Shown: positions 1-8,017 of the stretch, one piece after another
Numbering within the stretch: position 1 is the first letter of the stretch
Layout of the letters: each line of letters opens with the position of its first letter
Source: Bacteroidales bacterium
GTDB lineage: Bacteria; Bacteroidota; Bacteroidia; Bacteroidales; UBA7332
DNA length: 64,000 nt
Direction of reading: 5' to 3'
NCBI GenBank assembly: GCA_028687995.1
Contig: JAQTZA010000002.1
Span: 124,001 to 188,000, forward strand
The notes under the pieces: model-generated
Databases searched by the model: none
What the model saw: the letters and a program-made list of their open reading frames with translations, nothing else
Told to the model about the DNA's origin: nothing
Made by a program: the position numbers and the translations under genes

Positions 1-1073
1 GATGACTCTTCTGCATCAAGCGCCTCTTTCCAACGTTCGCGCTGCGTGAGGCTGCCAGATAGCACTTTACCATGAAAATGGAACATTTCGTCCACAAACG
101 GCTTGCTCAGCTCTTCGGCAAGTGACGTGATGTAGTTCCACTTCATGTAGGCTTTCAAGTTGGTAATCGGAGTGGTTTTCAGCAATGAATTGAGCTGCAC
201 GAAAAATTCGGGTTGACCAACAATCACCGAATCAACGGTTTTAACGCCCATTGTGGCGAAATAGGTTTGCCAATCGATTGACGGAGCCAATTTCGACAGT
301 TGAGCTACTGTCATTTTGTGGTAATTGCTGTTTGGGTCGCGTAGTTCTTCGAGTTTACGAGATTTGGTGGCGAGTTGTGTTTCCAACTTCATGATTTGCT
401 GTGCCTGAATGGTAGCATCAGCCGCTTTCGTGCCAGCTAATTGAAGTGTTCGCGAAATGTGCGCCACATACTCCTTACGGATGTTTGCACTGCGGGCATC
501 GGTGTTGAAATAGTAGTCGCGGTCGGGTAATCCGATTCCGCCCTGACCGATGTATAGTGCTATTTTCTCGCTATTTTTCATGTCCTGACCAATGCCAATG
601 CCGAAAAACGTTTCGTTGAGATAAGTTTGATAGTTCGCCGACAGTTGCAATACGTTCTTCGCATCTGCAAGCGCATCTATCTTTTTTAATTCGGGCAAAA
701 GAGGCGATGCGCCCAGTTTCTCGATGGCAACGGTATCCATTGCCGAAGCATAGAAATCGCCAATCTTTTGCAATGCCGTGCCTTTCGGTGCATCTTTTTG
801 CTCTGCAGCACTTACACTGATCTCTTTTAGGCGGTTGTAGGTCTCTTCTTGCACCACGTGGGCGATACTCCAACTGCTTTCGGAAGATGGTATTGGATTT
901 TCTTTGATCCAACGTCCGTTGGCAAACTGAAAAAAGTCGTTCGCTGGATTAACCGTAGTGTCGATGTGACTGACTAAAATATCTTCTTGTGGTGCTTTGG
1001 GGGCGCGGTTGCAACCTACAAAGGCGACAACCGTGAGGGTCAAGGCTAGCTGACCGATTCGGATTTTTCTCAT
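1..1073 (-). CDS. M13-family (neprilysin/PepO-like) metallopeptidase, lipoprotein, 3' part truncated by window edge
   Basis: Own reverse-strand translation from ATG at 1073: MRKIRIGQLALTLTVVAFVGCNRAPK...VNPANDFFQFANGRWIKENPIPSSESSWSI...GLPDRDYYF...; lipobox VGC and the M13 N-terminal motif (DFFxFANGxW). Not listed in the ORF track because it runs off the window. Confidence 0.9.
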   Translation of the reverse strand, partial: MRKIRIGQLALTLTVVAFVGCNRAPKAPQEDILVSHIDTTVNPANDFFQFANGRWIKENPIPSSESSWSIAHVVQEETYNRLKEISVSAAEQKDAPKGTALQKIGDFYASAMDTVAIEKLGASPLLPELKKIDALADAKNVLQLSANYQTYLNETFFGIGIGQDMKNSEKIALYIGQGGIGLPDRDYYFNTDARSANIRKEYVAHISRTLQLAGTKAADATIQAQQIMKLETQLATKSRKLEELRDPNSNYHKMTVAQLSKLAPSIDWQTYFATMGVKTVDSVIVGQPEFFVQLNSLLKTTPITNLKAYMKWNYITSLAEELSKPFVDEMFHFHGKVLSGSLTQRERWKEALDAEES

Positions 1074-1170
1074 AAAAAGTGGAATTACATACGTTCTCTA
1101 AAATGCTTCGTGTGCCTCTTTTGCACCGACGAGCAAAGATAAATTTTTATCTTGAGAAAATGGGTATTGA

Positions 1171-1296
1171 GCGGAAATAGATCAATTTTCTGCGGACTGC
1201 TACATATCTTTAGCGGACGGAATCGGATTTGTTGCGGACGGATGAGAATTGATTGCGGACGGATGAGAATTGATTGCGGACGGCTTCGGGTCTATT
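1171..1296. repeat. Six-unit 21-bp degenerate tandem repeat, each unit starting GCGGA(C)
   Basis: GCGGA occurs at 1171, 1192, 1213, 1234, 1255 and 1276, exactly 21 bp apart; units 4 and 5 are identical (GCGGACGGATGAGAATTGATT). Confidence 0.9.
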
Positions 1297-1320
1297 TCCA
1301 CCGATAGAAAGCAAATAATA

Positions 1321-1353
1321 AGTGAGGGTGTGACTTAAAGTCACGCCCTCACT
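1321..1353. terminator. Long perfect-arm hairpin (AGTGAGGG...CCCTCACT)
   Basis: AGTGAGGGTGTGACTTAAAGTCACGCCCTCACT inverted repeat. Confidence 0.6.
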
Positions 1354-1420
1354 AAGAGTTCAGCAAATTCCATTTTGAGAAAGAATATCATCTTATATCT
1401 GTATGAATAGGATTTTTTTT

Positions 1421-1592
1421 TGAATCCGAAGGATTCATATTTTTATAGAAAAAAACCACACCAAAATATACGACTCCGAAGGAGTCGAACAACCTACACC
1501 GTTGCATTGTGCTATAAATATTTGATTCCTTCGGAATCGGTGTTGGCATTATAAATCTACCTACAGCATTATAAACCTGCCTGCCGCAGGCA
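1421..1592. repeat. Cluster of short palindromes (REP-like) plus a 20-bp direct repeat
   Basis: TGAATCC-GAA-GGATTCA (1421-1437), CGACTCC-GAA-GGAGTCG (1471-1487), GATTCC-TTC-GGAATC (1524-1538), direct repeat GCATTATAAAyCTrCCTrCm (1546-1585), TGCCTGC-C-GCAGGCA (1578-1592). Confidence 0.7.
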
Positions 1593-1610
1593 TGTGCTCA
1601 TAGTAATGAA

Positions 1611-1634
1611 AAGGCGGATTACAAAATCCGCCTT
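1611..1634. terminator. Hairpin AAGGCGGATT-ACAA-AATCCGCCTT
   Basis: Perfect 10-bp stem with 4-nt loop. Confidence 0.55.
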
Positions 1635-1695
1635 AACCAACATCATTTTTCTACGGTTTTATATCCGTGGGGACGAGTGATTTTTTGTATCCAAA

Positions 1696-1729
1696 AAAAG
1701 GTCAGCCTCATTCCGAAGCTGACCTTTTA
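1696..1729 (-). terminator. Rho-independent terminator of the ilv operon
   Basis: AAAAGGTCAGC...GCTGACCTTTT stem immediately downstream of the ilvC stop. Confidence 0.7.
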
Positions 1730-1750
1730 GTTTATTGAGAAATCGGTAGA

Positions 1751-3229
1751 TTAACCTACGATTTTTTTCATGTCTGTCATTGCTTGACGAAGCTCTGCAC
1801 CGATGATTTCGATTGGGTGGTAACGCAATTCGTCGTTCACTGCAATTAATGCTTGGTTGTCAACGCCGTTTCCTTTGCCTTCGCCATACGCTTTACCGAT
1901 CACGTTGGTGTCTATTTTCTTCATAAAGTCAGCCAACAGCGGTTTGCAAGCGTGGTCGAACAAATAGCAACCGTATTCGGCAGTATCAGAGATCACACGG
2001 TTCATTTCGTACAGTTTTTTGCGTGCAATGGTGTTTGCAATCAGTGGAGTTTCGTGGAGTGACTCGTAGTAAGCAGACTCTTCTTTGATTCCCGCTTCGG
2101 TCATGGTTTCGAATGCCAATTCTACGCCGGCTTTCACCATCGCTACCATCAACACACCGTTGTCGAAGTACTCTTGTTCTGAGATTTCAACGTCTCCAGC
2201 AGGAGTTTTTTCGAAGGCAGTTTCGCCAGTCGCTTTACGCCAAGTCAAGAGGTTGATATCGTCGTTTGCCCAGTCTTTCATCATGGTAGATGAGAATTCG
2301 CCAGACATAATGTCGTCCATGTGTTTTTGGAACAATGGGCGCATGATTGTTTTCAACTCTTCGGCCAAACCAAATGCTTTTATTTTAGCAGGATTCGACA
2401 AACGATCCATCATGTTGGTGATTCCACCGTATTTCAACGCTTCGGTGATGGTTTCCCATCCGTATTGAATCAATTTTGAAGCATAGCCAGCGTCGATGCC
2501 TTTTTCGATCATTTTGTCGAAACAAAGAATAGACCCTGTTTGAAGCATTCCGCAAAGAATGGTTTGCTCGCCCATTAAGTCAGATTTCACCTCGGCTACG
2601 AAAGAAGAGTGAAGACATCCTGCACGGTCGCCACCAGTAGCAACAGCATACGCTTTCGCTTGTGCCCAACCTTTACCTTCGGGGTCGTTTTCTGGGTGAA
2701 CAGCCAACAAGGTAGGCACACCGAAACCACGCACATACTCTGCACGTACTTCCGAACCTGGACATTTTGGCGCTACCATAATCACAGTAATATCTTTACG
2801 GATTTGCGTTCCCTCTTCTACGATGTTGAACCCGTGAGAATAAGAGAGCGTAGATCCTTGTTTCATCAACGGCATAACTGTTGCAACTACAGATGTGTGT
2901 TGTTTGTCTGGTGCAAGGTTGATCACCAAATCAGCAGTTGGAATCAATTGCTCGAATGTACCCACTTTGAAACCGTTTTCGGTAGCGTTTACAAAAGAGG
3001 CTCTTTTGCCATCGATAGCTTCTTGACGCAAAGCGTAAGAGATGTCTAACCCAGAATCTCTCATGTTTAAACCTTGGTTCAAACCTTGAGCACCGCAACC
3101 AACGATTACGATTTTTTTACCTTTTAGCGCAGTAACGCCATCAGCAAATTCACTTTTGTCCATGAATTCGCAAACTCCCAATTGATTCAATTGCTCTCTT
3201 AAAGGAAGCGTGTTGAAATAATTTGCCAT
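1751..3229 (-). CDS. ilvC: Ketol-acid reductoisomerase (long, class II form)
   Basis: 492 aa; [24 protein letters not shown] Rossmann motif and [13 protein letters not shown]-terminal duplicated IlvC domain. Confidence 0.97.
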   Translation of the reverse strand: MANYFNTLPLREQLNQLGVCEFMDKSEFADGVTALKGKKIVIVGCGAQGLNQGLNMRDSGLDISYALRQEAIDGKRASFVNATENGFKVGTFEQLIPTADLVINLAPDKQHTSVVATVMPLMKQGSTLSYSHGFNIVEEGTQIRKDITVIMVAPKCPGSEVRAEYVRGFGVPTLLAVHPENDPEGKGWAQAKAYAVATGGDRAGCLHSSFVAEVKSDLMGEQTILCGMLQTGSILCFDKMIEKGIDAGYASKLIQYGWETITEALKYGGITNMMDRLSNPAKIKAFGLAEELKTIMRPLFQKHMDDIMSGEFSSTMMKDWANDDINLLTWRKATGETAFEKTPAGDVEISEQEYFDNGVLMVAMVKAGVELAFETMTEAGIKEESAYYESLHETPLIANTIARKKLYEMNRVISDTAEYGCYLFDHACKPLLADFMKKIDTNVIGKAYGEGKGNGVDNQALIAVNDELRYHPIEIIGAELRQAMTDMKKIVG

Positions 3230-3243
3230 TTTTTTATTTATTT

Positions 3244-3296
3244 AGTCGTTTATTTGTATAGTCGTTTATTCATTCACTCGTTTACTTGTAACTCGT
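3244..3296. repeat. 16-bp degenerate tandem repeat in the ilvH-ilvC spacer
   Basis: AGTCGTTTATTTGTAT / AGTCGTTTATTCATTC / ACTCGTTTACTTGTAA, followed by ACTCGT. Confidence 0.7.
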
Positions 3297-3303
3297 AACT
3301 AAT

Positions 3304-3831
3304 TTACTGTTTTGCCATTCTTTCTTGCAAAAATTTGCTCAAAATCTCTGACGATGATTTGGTGATTGCAATACGTCCAGAGCGAACAAACTGCATTACT
3401 CCAAATGGTTTGAGAGCTTCGAAAAACGCTTGCGTCTCTTCTGAATGTCCTGTCAGTTGCAATACTGCAAATTGACGTGTCATTTCGAGGAGTTGTGCGT
3501 TGTATTTGCGCACCAATTGCTCCAAGTCAGGATAGTCTAACAACGCATCGGTTGGTACTTTGTAGAGGGCAACCTCTTGATAAATAATCTCGTCATCGGT
3601 GTATGAAAATGCTTTCACTACTTCCACGCGTTTCTCAATTTGCTTCACCACTTTAGCAATGGAATCAGCCGTTGAGTAGGTCGTCAACGTGAATTTATGT
3701 ATGCCTTCAATCGAAGAAGCAGAAACGGTTAATGTTTCGATGTTCATCTGTCTGCGGGTGAAAATATTCGACACCTGACTCAACAAGCCCGGGTGATTTT
3801 CGGAGAAGATGATTAATGTATATAGTTCCAT
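3304..3831 (-). CDS. ilvH: Acetolactate synthase small (regulatory) subunit
   Basis: 175 aa ACT-domain protein: YTLIIFSENHPGLLSQVSNIFTRRQMNIETLTVS; between ilvB and ilvC. Confidence 0.95.
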   Translation of the reverse strand: MELYTLIIFSENHPGLLSQVSNIFTRRQMNIETLTVSASSIEGIHKFTLTTYSTADSIAKVVKQIEKRVEVVKAFSYTDDEIIYQEVALYKVPTDALLDYPDLEQLVRKYNAQLLEMTRQFAVLQLTGHSEETQAFFEALKPFGVMQFVRSGRIAITKSSSEILSKFLQERMAKQ

Positions 3832-3847
3832 AATTTTTTATTGTTTT

Positions 3848-5548
3848 TTATTTATCTCCCATAATCATATTCGAAATGCTTGCTCCAGTTGGAACCATCG
3901 GATAAACCATACCTTTAGTCTCCACATTTACCTCGAGCAAGTAAGCTTCGTCGTCGCTCAACATTTCGGCAATGGCTGCATCCAAATCTTCGCGGTTCGA
4001 AACCAATTGACCTTTAATTCCATACGCTTTCGCAATCATAATGAAATCAGGATTAACCATGTGCGTTTCAGAATAACGTTCGCTGAAGAAGAGTTCTTGC
4101 CATTGACGCACCATTCCAAGGAAGTGGTTGTTGAGGATAATCATCTTCACACCCGTTTTTTCTTGCATAATGGTTCCCAATTCTTGAATGGTCATCTGCA
4201 TTCCACCATCACCTGCAAACATACATACTGTGCGTTCAGGTGCTCCGATTTTAGCTCCAATGGCAGCAGGAAGTCCGAATCCCATCGTTCCCAAACCGCC
4301 AGAAGTGACCATACTGCGCGATTGAGTGTAGTTGAAGTAGCGGGCAGCCATCATCTGATTTTGACCTACATCGGTTACTACAACCGCTTTGTTTTCAGTT
4401 AATTCCGAAATCTTACGGATAACTTCACCCATCGTGATATCTGTTCCTTTTGGTTGAAGTTCAGGTATAATAACCTTTTCTGCCTCAATCTTATTTAACT
4501 CTTCAAACGAAGCAATCCATTCGGTATGTGTAGTAGCGTTCAGTTTCTCAGTAACCAATGCGAGCGTCTCTTTTGCATTACCCAAAACAGCTACATCAGC
4601 TTTTACATTTTTGTTGATTTCGGCAGGGTCGATATCGAAATGAACGATTTTGCACTGTTTTGCATACGTGCTCAAATCACTCGTAACGCGGTCGTCGAAA
4701 CGCATTCCAATCGCGATTAATACGTCGCATTCGTTGGTTTTAAGATTCGGTGCGAGGTTTCCGTGCATACCAAGCATACCTTTGTTTAACGGATGCTCAG
4801 TTGGCAATGCTGATGAACCCAATAGCGTCCATCCTGCAGGAATATTTGCTTTTTCAAGAAATGCTGCCAACTCTTTTTCTGCACTACCTAAGATAACACC
4901 TTGACCAACCAATGCAAATGGTTTCTTTGCTGAATTAATTAAAGCAGCTGCATCTTCAATGGCTTGTGGTTCAATCGCAGGAGTTGGAATAAAGCTGCGA
5001 ATAAAGTTGCACTTTTCGTATTTATATTCAAATTTCTGGATTTGAGCATTTTTTGCAAAGTCAATCACAACAGGGCCTGGACGACCTTCGCGAGCAATGT
5101 AGAATGCACGTGAAATTGCCCAAGGAATCTCCTCCGGTTTGCGGATTTGATAGCTCCATTTGGTGATTGGTTGCGTGATACCGATTACGTCTGTCTCTTG
5201 GAAAGCATCCGTACCTAAAAGAGCTGCACCTACTTGTCCGATAATAACCACCATCGGTGTGCTATCAATCATTGCATCGGCAATACCAGTGATGGCATTG
5301 GTTGCTGCAGGACCTGATGTGACCAAACAAACGCCAGTTTTTCCGCTAACACGAGCGTAGCCCTGTGCTGCATGAGTTGCACCTTGTTCGTGACGAACGA
5401 GTACGTGACGAATCGTGTCGTGATGGTCGTGAAGTGCGTCGTAAACTGGCATGATTGCACCGCCAGGATATCCGAACATGGTATCAACGCCTTCTTCTAT
5501 AAGTGAACGCATCAAAGCTTCTGCGCCTGTAATTAATTCTGTGCTCAT
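3848..5548 (-). CDS. ilvB: Acetolactate synthase large subunit
   Basis: 566 aa ThDP enzyme: ITGAEALMRSLIEEGVDTMFGYPGGAIMPVYDAL, GDGGMQMTIQELGT. Confidence 0.97.
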   Translation of the reverse strand: MSTELITGAEALMRSLIEEGVDTMFGYPGGAIMPVYDALHDHHDTIRHVLVRHEQGATHAAQGYARVSGKTGVCLVTSGPAATNAITGIADAMIDSTPMVVIIGQVGAALLGTDAFQETDVIGITQPITKWSYQIRKPEEIPWAISRAFYIAREGRPGPVVIDFAKNAQIQKFEYKYEKCNFIRSFIPTPAIEPQAIEDAAALINSAKKPFALVGQGVILGSAEKELAAFLEKANIPAGWTLLGSSALPTEHPLNKGMLGMHGNLAPNLKTNECDVLIAIGMRFDDRVTSDLSTYAKQCKIVHFDIDPAEINKNVKADVAVLGNAKETLALVTEKLNATTHTEWIASFEELNKIEAEKVIIPELQPKGTDITMGEVIRKISELTENKAVVVTDVGQNQMMAARYFNYTQSRSMVTSGGLGTMGFGLPAAIGAKIGAPERTVCMFAGDGGMQMTIQELGTIMQEKTGVKMIILNNHFLGMVRQWQELFFSERYSETHMVNPDFIMIAKAYGIKGQLVSNREDLDAAIAEMLSDDEAYLLEVNVETKGMVYPMVPTGASISNMIMGDK

Positions 5549-5562
5549 CGTTTATTCAAGTT

Positions 5563-5646
5563 AAGGCCTCCCCCGACCCCTCCAATGGAGGGGAGTGTGC
5601 CTGAGTGAATTATTTTGTTAGCCCCCTTTGGGGGTTGGGGGCTTTT
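5563..5646. repeat. GC-rich double-palindrome intergenic element between ilvD and ilvB
   Basis: GGCCTCCCCCGACCCCTCCAATGGAGGGG ... AGCCCCCTTTGGGGGTTGGGGGCTTTT; strikingly GC-rich in an AT-rich context. Confidence 0.75.
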
Positions 5647-5651
5647 GTCTT

Positions 5652-7481
5652 TTAATCAATTAATCTGACTGCTCCTAAATCTGCTGAACTGACCATGCTA
5701 GCATAAGCTTTTAGCGCTTTCGATATGTAGCGTTCGCGTCCTTCGGCTTTAAAGGCTTCGTTGCCTTTGGCAATTTCTGCAGCACGTCTGTCTTCTAATT
5801 CGGCTTCGCTGACCAACACATTGATGCTGCGTTCTGGAATGTTGATTTCAATTACGTCTCCATCTTTGAGCAAGCCAATATTTCCACCGGCAGCTGCTTC
5901 GGGAGAAACGTGTCCGATGGATAAACCAGAAGTTCCACCAGAGAATCGTCCGTCGGTAATTAACGCACACTCTTTGCCCAAATGTTTCGATTTGATGTAC
6001 GAAGTTGGGTAGAGCATTTCTTGCATTCCCGGTCCACCTTTTGGTCCTTCGTGTGTGATAACCACCACATCGCCTGAGACTACTTTGTCTCTCAAAATAC
6101 CATCGCAAGCAGCATCCTGAGAATTAAAAACTTTAGCTGTTCCTTTAAAAATAAATATCTTTTCATCGACACCTGCGGTTTTTACCACGCAGCCGTTTTG
6201 AGCTATATTTCCAAACAGAATTGCGAGTCCGCCATCTTTCGAGTAAGCATTTTCGATGCTACGGATACACCCTTTTTCGCGGTCAGTGTCTAATTCTTTG
6301 TAATACTCTTCTTGCGAACCCATCACCAGGTTGAAGCGGTGAGCTGGTGCGCTTTTCCATTTGATTTCTGCCTCTTTCGAAAGATTTCCTTCTGACAGGC
6401 TATATTTGTCAATCGCTTGTTTCAATGTCAATCCATCGGCTCGTTTCACGTTAGTGTCAAGTAATCCACCTTTTGCTAATTCACCCAGAATGGAGAGGAT
6501 TCCTCCCGCACGGTTTACCTCTTGAATGTGGTAATGTGAGTTTGGTGCAACTTTACAAAGAACAGGAGTTTTACGCGAAAGTTGATCGATATCGCTCATT
6601 GTGAAATCGACACCAGCCTCGTGAGCAATAGCCAAAATGTGCAAAACTGTATTCGTTGAACCGCCCATTGCGATATCTAACGTCATGGAATTCATAAAGA
6701 CCTGACGTGTGGCAATTGTGCGTGGCAAAACAGAATCGTCGCCATCTTGGTAATATTTGTATGCGTTTTCTACGATTAGTTTCGCAGCATCAGAGAACAA
6801 TCTTTTACGGTTGGCGTGAGTGGCCACAATTGTTCCATTGCCAGGAAGAGCCAATCCAAGGGCTTCGTTAAGACAGTTCATCGAGTTTGCGGTAAACATT
6901 CCCGAGCAAGAGCCACACGTAGGACAAGCTGCTGCTTCTACTTTCGCTATTTGCGCATCGCTGATTGAGCTGTCGGCTGCTTCTACCATGGCATCAACCA
7001 AATCGAGTGAACGACCATCGAGTTCGCCAGCTTCCATTGGGCCACCAGAAACAAAGATGGCAGGAATATTCAAACGCATGGCTGCCATCAACATTCCCGG
7101 AGTGATTTTGTCACAATTCGAGATGCAAACCATGGCATCCGCTTTGTGTGCATTCACCATGTATTCAACGCTATCTGCAATCAAATCGCGCGATGGGAGC
7201 GAATACAACATTCCGTCGTGTCCCATGGCAATTCCGTCGTCGATGGCGATCGTGTTGAATTCGGCTGCAAAACAGCCTAATTTTTCGATTTCTGCCTTTA
7301 CCTGTTGTCCTATATCGTGAAGGTGAACGTGACCAGGAACGAACTGGGTGAATGAGTTCACAATGGCAATAATTGGTTTGCCTAATTGCTCGTCAGTCAT
7401 ACCGTTGGCTTTCCAAAGAGCACGCGCTCCTGCCATCCGTCTGCCCTGTGTGCTGGTTGCACTTCTGAATGATTTTGCCAT
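5652..7481 (-). CDS. ilvD: Dihydroxy-acid dehydratase
   Basis: 609 aa: [47 protein letters not shown]. Confidence 0.97.
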   Translation of the reverse strand: MAKSFRSATSTQGRRMAGARALWKANGMTDEQLGKPIIAIVNSFTQFVPGHVHLHDIGQQVKAEIEKLGCFAAEFNTIAIDDGIAMGHDGMLYSLPSRDLIADSVEYMVNAHKADAMVCISNCDKITPGMLMAAMRLNIPAIFVSGGPMEAGELDGRSLDLVDAMVEAADSSISDAQIAKVEAAACPTCGSCSGMFTANSMNCLNEALGLALPGNGTIVATHANRKRLFSDAAKLIVENAYKYYQDGDDSVLPRTIATRQVFMNSMTLDIAMGGSTNTVLHILAIAHEAGVDFTMSDIDQLSRKTPVLCKVAPNSHYHIQEVNRAGGILSILGELAKGGLLDTNVKRADGLTLKQAIDKYSLSEGNLSKEAEIKWKSAPAHRFNLVMGSQEEYYKELDTDREKGCIRSIENAYSKDGGLAILFGNIAQNGCVVKTAGVDEKIFIFKGTAKVFNSQDAACDGILRDKVVSGDVVVITHEGPKGGPGMQEMLYPTSYIKSKHLGKECALITDGRFSGGTSGLSIGHVSPEAAAGGNIGLLKDGDVIEINIPERSINVLVSEAELEDRRAAEIAKGNEAFKAEGRERYISKALKAYASMVSSADLGAVRLID

Positions 7482-7544
7482 ATATATTTGTTTAAAAAAG
7501 CCTGAGTAAAATTGTCTGCAAAAGTAGTGATTATTTATGAAAAA

Positions 7545-7570
7545 AGCCTTTCTCTGTTGGGAGAAAGGCT
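7545..7570 (-). terminator. Attenuator terminator upstream of ilvD
   Basis: RNA AGCCUUUCUC-CCAACA-GAGAAAGGCU followed by UUUUUC. Confidence 0.9.
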
Positions 7571-7594
7571 ATCTGATATTTTAATATCGATGTT

Positions 7595-7664
7595 CAACTA
7601 CATACCTTTCTCACTTGCCCTCGTTCACCACGACGACCACACTGACTAAAGATGTAAGTAGTTG
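7595..7664 (-). promoter_or_regulatory. ilv attenuator protector/antiterminator segments
   Basis: Segment 1 (7654-7664) pairs 10 of 11 with segment 2 (7595-7605); GAGAAAGG (7605-7612) is complementary to CCUUUCUC of the terminator 5' arm (7561-7568). Confidence 0.85.
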
Positions 7665-7673
7665 ACTTTTCAT
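7611..7673 (-). CDS. ilv operon leader peptide, MKSQLLTSLVSVVVVVNEGK
   Basis: 20 codons, ATG...TGA; 3 Leu and 6 Val codons, including five consecutive Val; precedes a terminator and ilvD. Confidence 0.88.
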   Translation of the reverse strand: MKSQLLTSLVSVVVVVNEGK

Positions 7674-7693
7674 TTTTGTTCTTATTTGAGTGG

Positions 7694-7726
7694 CAAAGTT
7701 AAAGATAAATTCTATTTATACAAAAA
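7694..7726 (-). promoter_or_regulatory. Bacteroidetes-type promoter for the ilv leader/operon
   Basis: Minus strand TTTTTG - 19 nt - TAACTTTG, matching -33 TTG / -7 TAnnTTTG, just upstream of the leader ATG. Confidence 0.75.
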
Positions 7727-7830
7727 TTTTATAAGAAAAATATGCAAAAAAACTTGAAATTGAAAGATAATATGATGTTTTAATGCTGTTTTATCAAAAA
7801 GTATGGCAGAATAGGTGCAAAAACAAAAAA

Positions 7831-7853
7831 ACGACTCACATCATGCAAGTCGT
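7831..7853 (-). terminator. Terminator of the tRNA-Val gene
   Basis: ACGACT-N11-AGTCGT followed by TTTTTTG on the minus strand. Confidence 0.65.
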
Positions 7854-7863
7854 ATTTTGATTG

Positions 7864-7938
7864 TGGGACGTACTGGATTCGAACCAGTGACCCCTACCTT
7901 GTCGAGGTAGTGCTCTAAACCAGCTGAGCTAACATCCC
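7864..7938 (-). tRNA. tRNA-Val (anticodon GAC)
   Basis: GGGATGT/ACGTCCC acceptor stem, D arm GCTCAGCTGGTTTAGAGC, anticodon arm CTACC-TCGACAA-GGTAG, T arm ACTGG-TTCGAAT-CCAGT. Confidence 0.93.
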
Positions 7939-8017
7939 GATTGGGAGTGCAAAAGTAAGGAAATATTATTCAATTGCAAATTTCAAATTAAGATTTACGA
8001 GAATTTGAGCACACTTT

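Noticed and set aside
571-912. 113-aa minus ORF in the track
   Set aside because: Out-of-frame shadow of the M13 peptidase reading frame; Arg/Cys-rich low-plausibility protein.
1171-1296. 21-bp array as a CRISPR
   Set aside because: Period too short and no unique spacers; better described as a tandem repeat.
1853-3049. Plus-strand ORFs (69, 127, 146 aa)
   Set aside because: Antisense to ilvC; composition is typical of shadow frames.
3809-4402. 197-aa plus ORF
   Set aside because: Antisense to ilvB; His/Phe/Ser-rich shadow frame with no recognisable motif.
6820-7320. 166-aa plus ORF
   Set aside because: Antisense to ilvD, which is unambiguous.
7561-7673. A T-box or amino-acid riboswitch upstream of ilvD
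   Set aside because: The leader ORF with Leu/Val codons and mutually exclusive stems explains the region; no T-box motif (UGGN) recognised.
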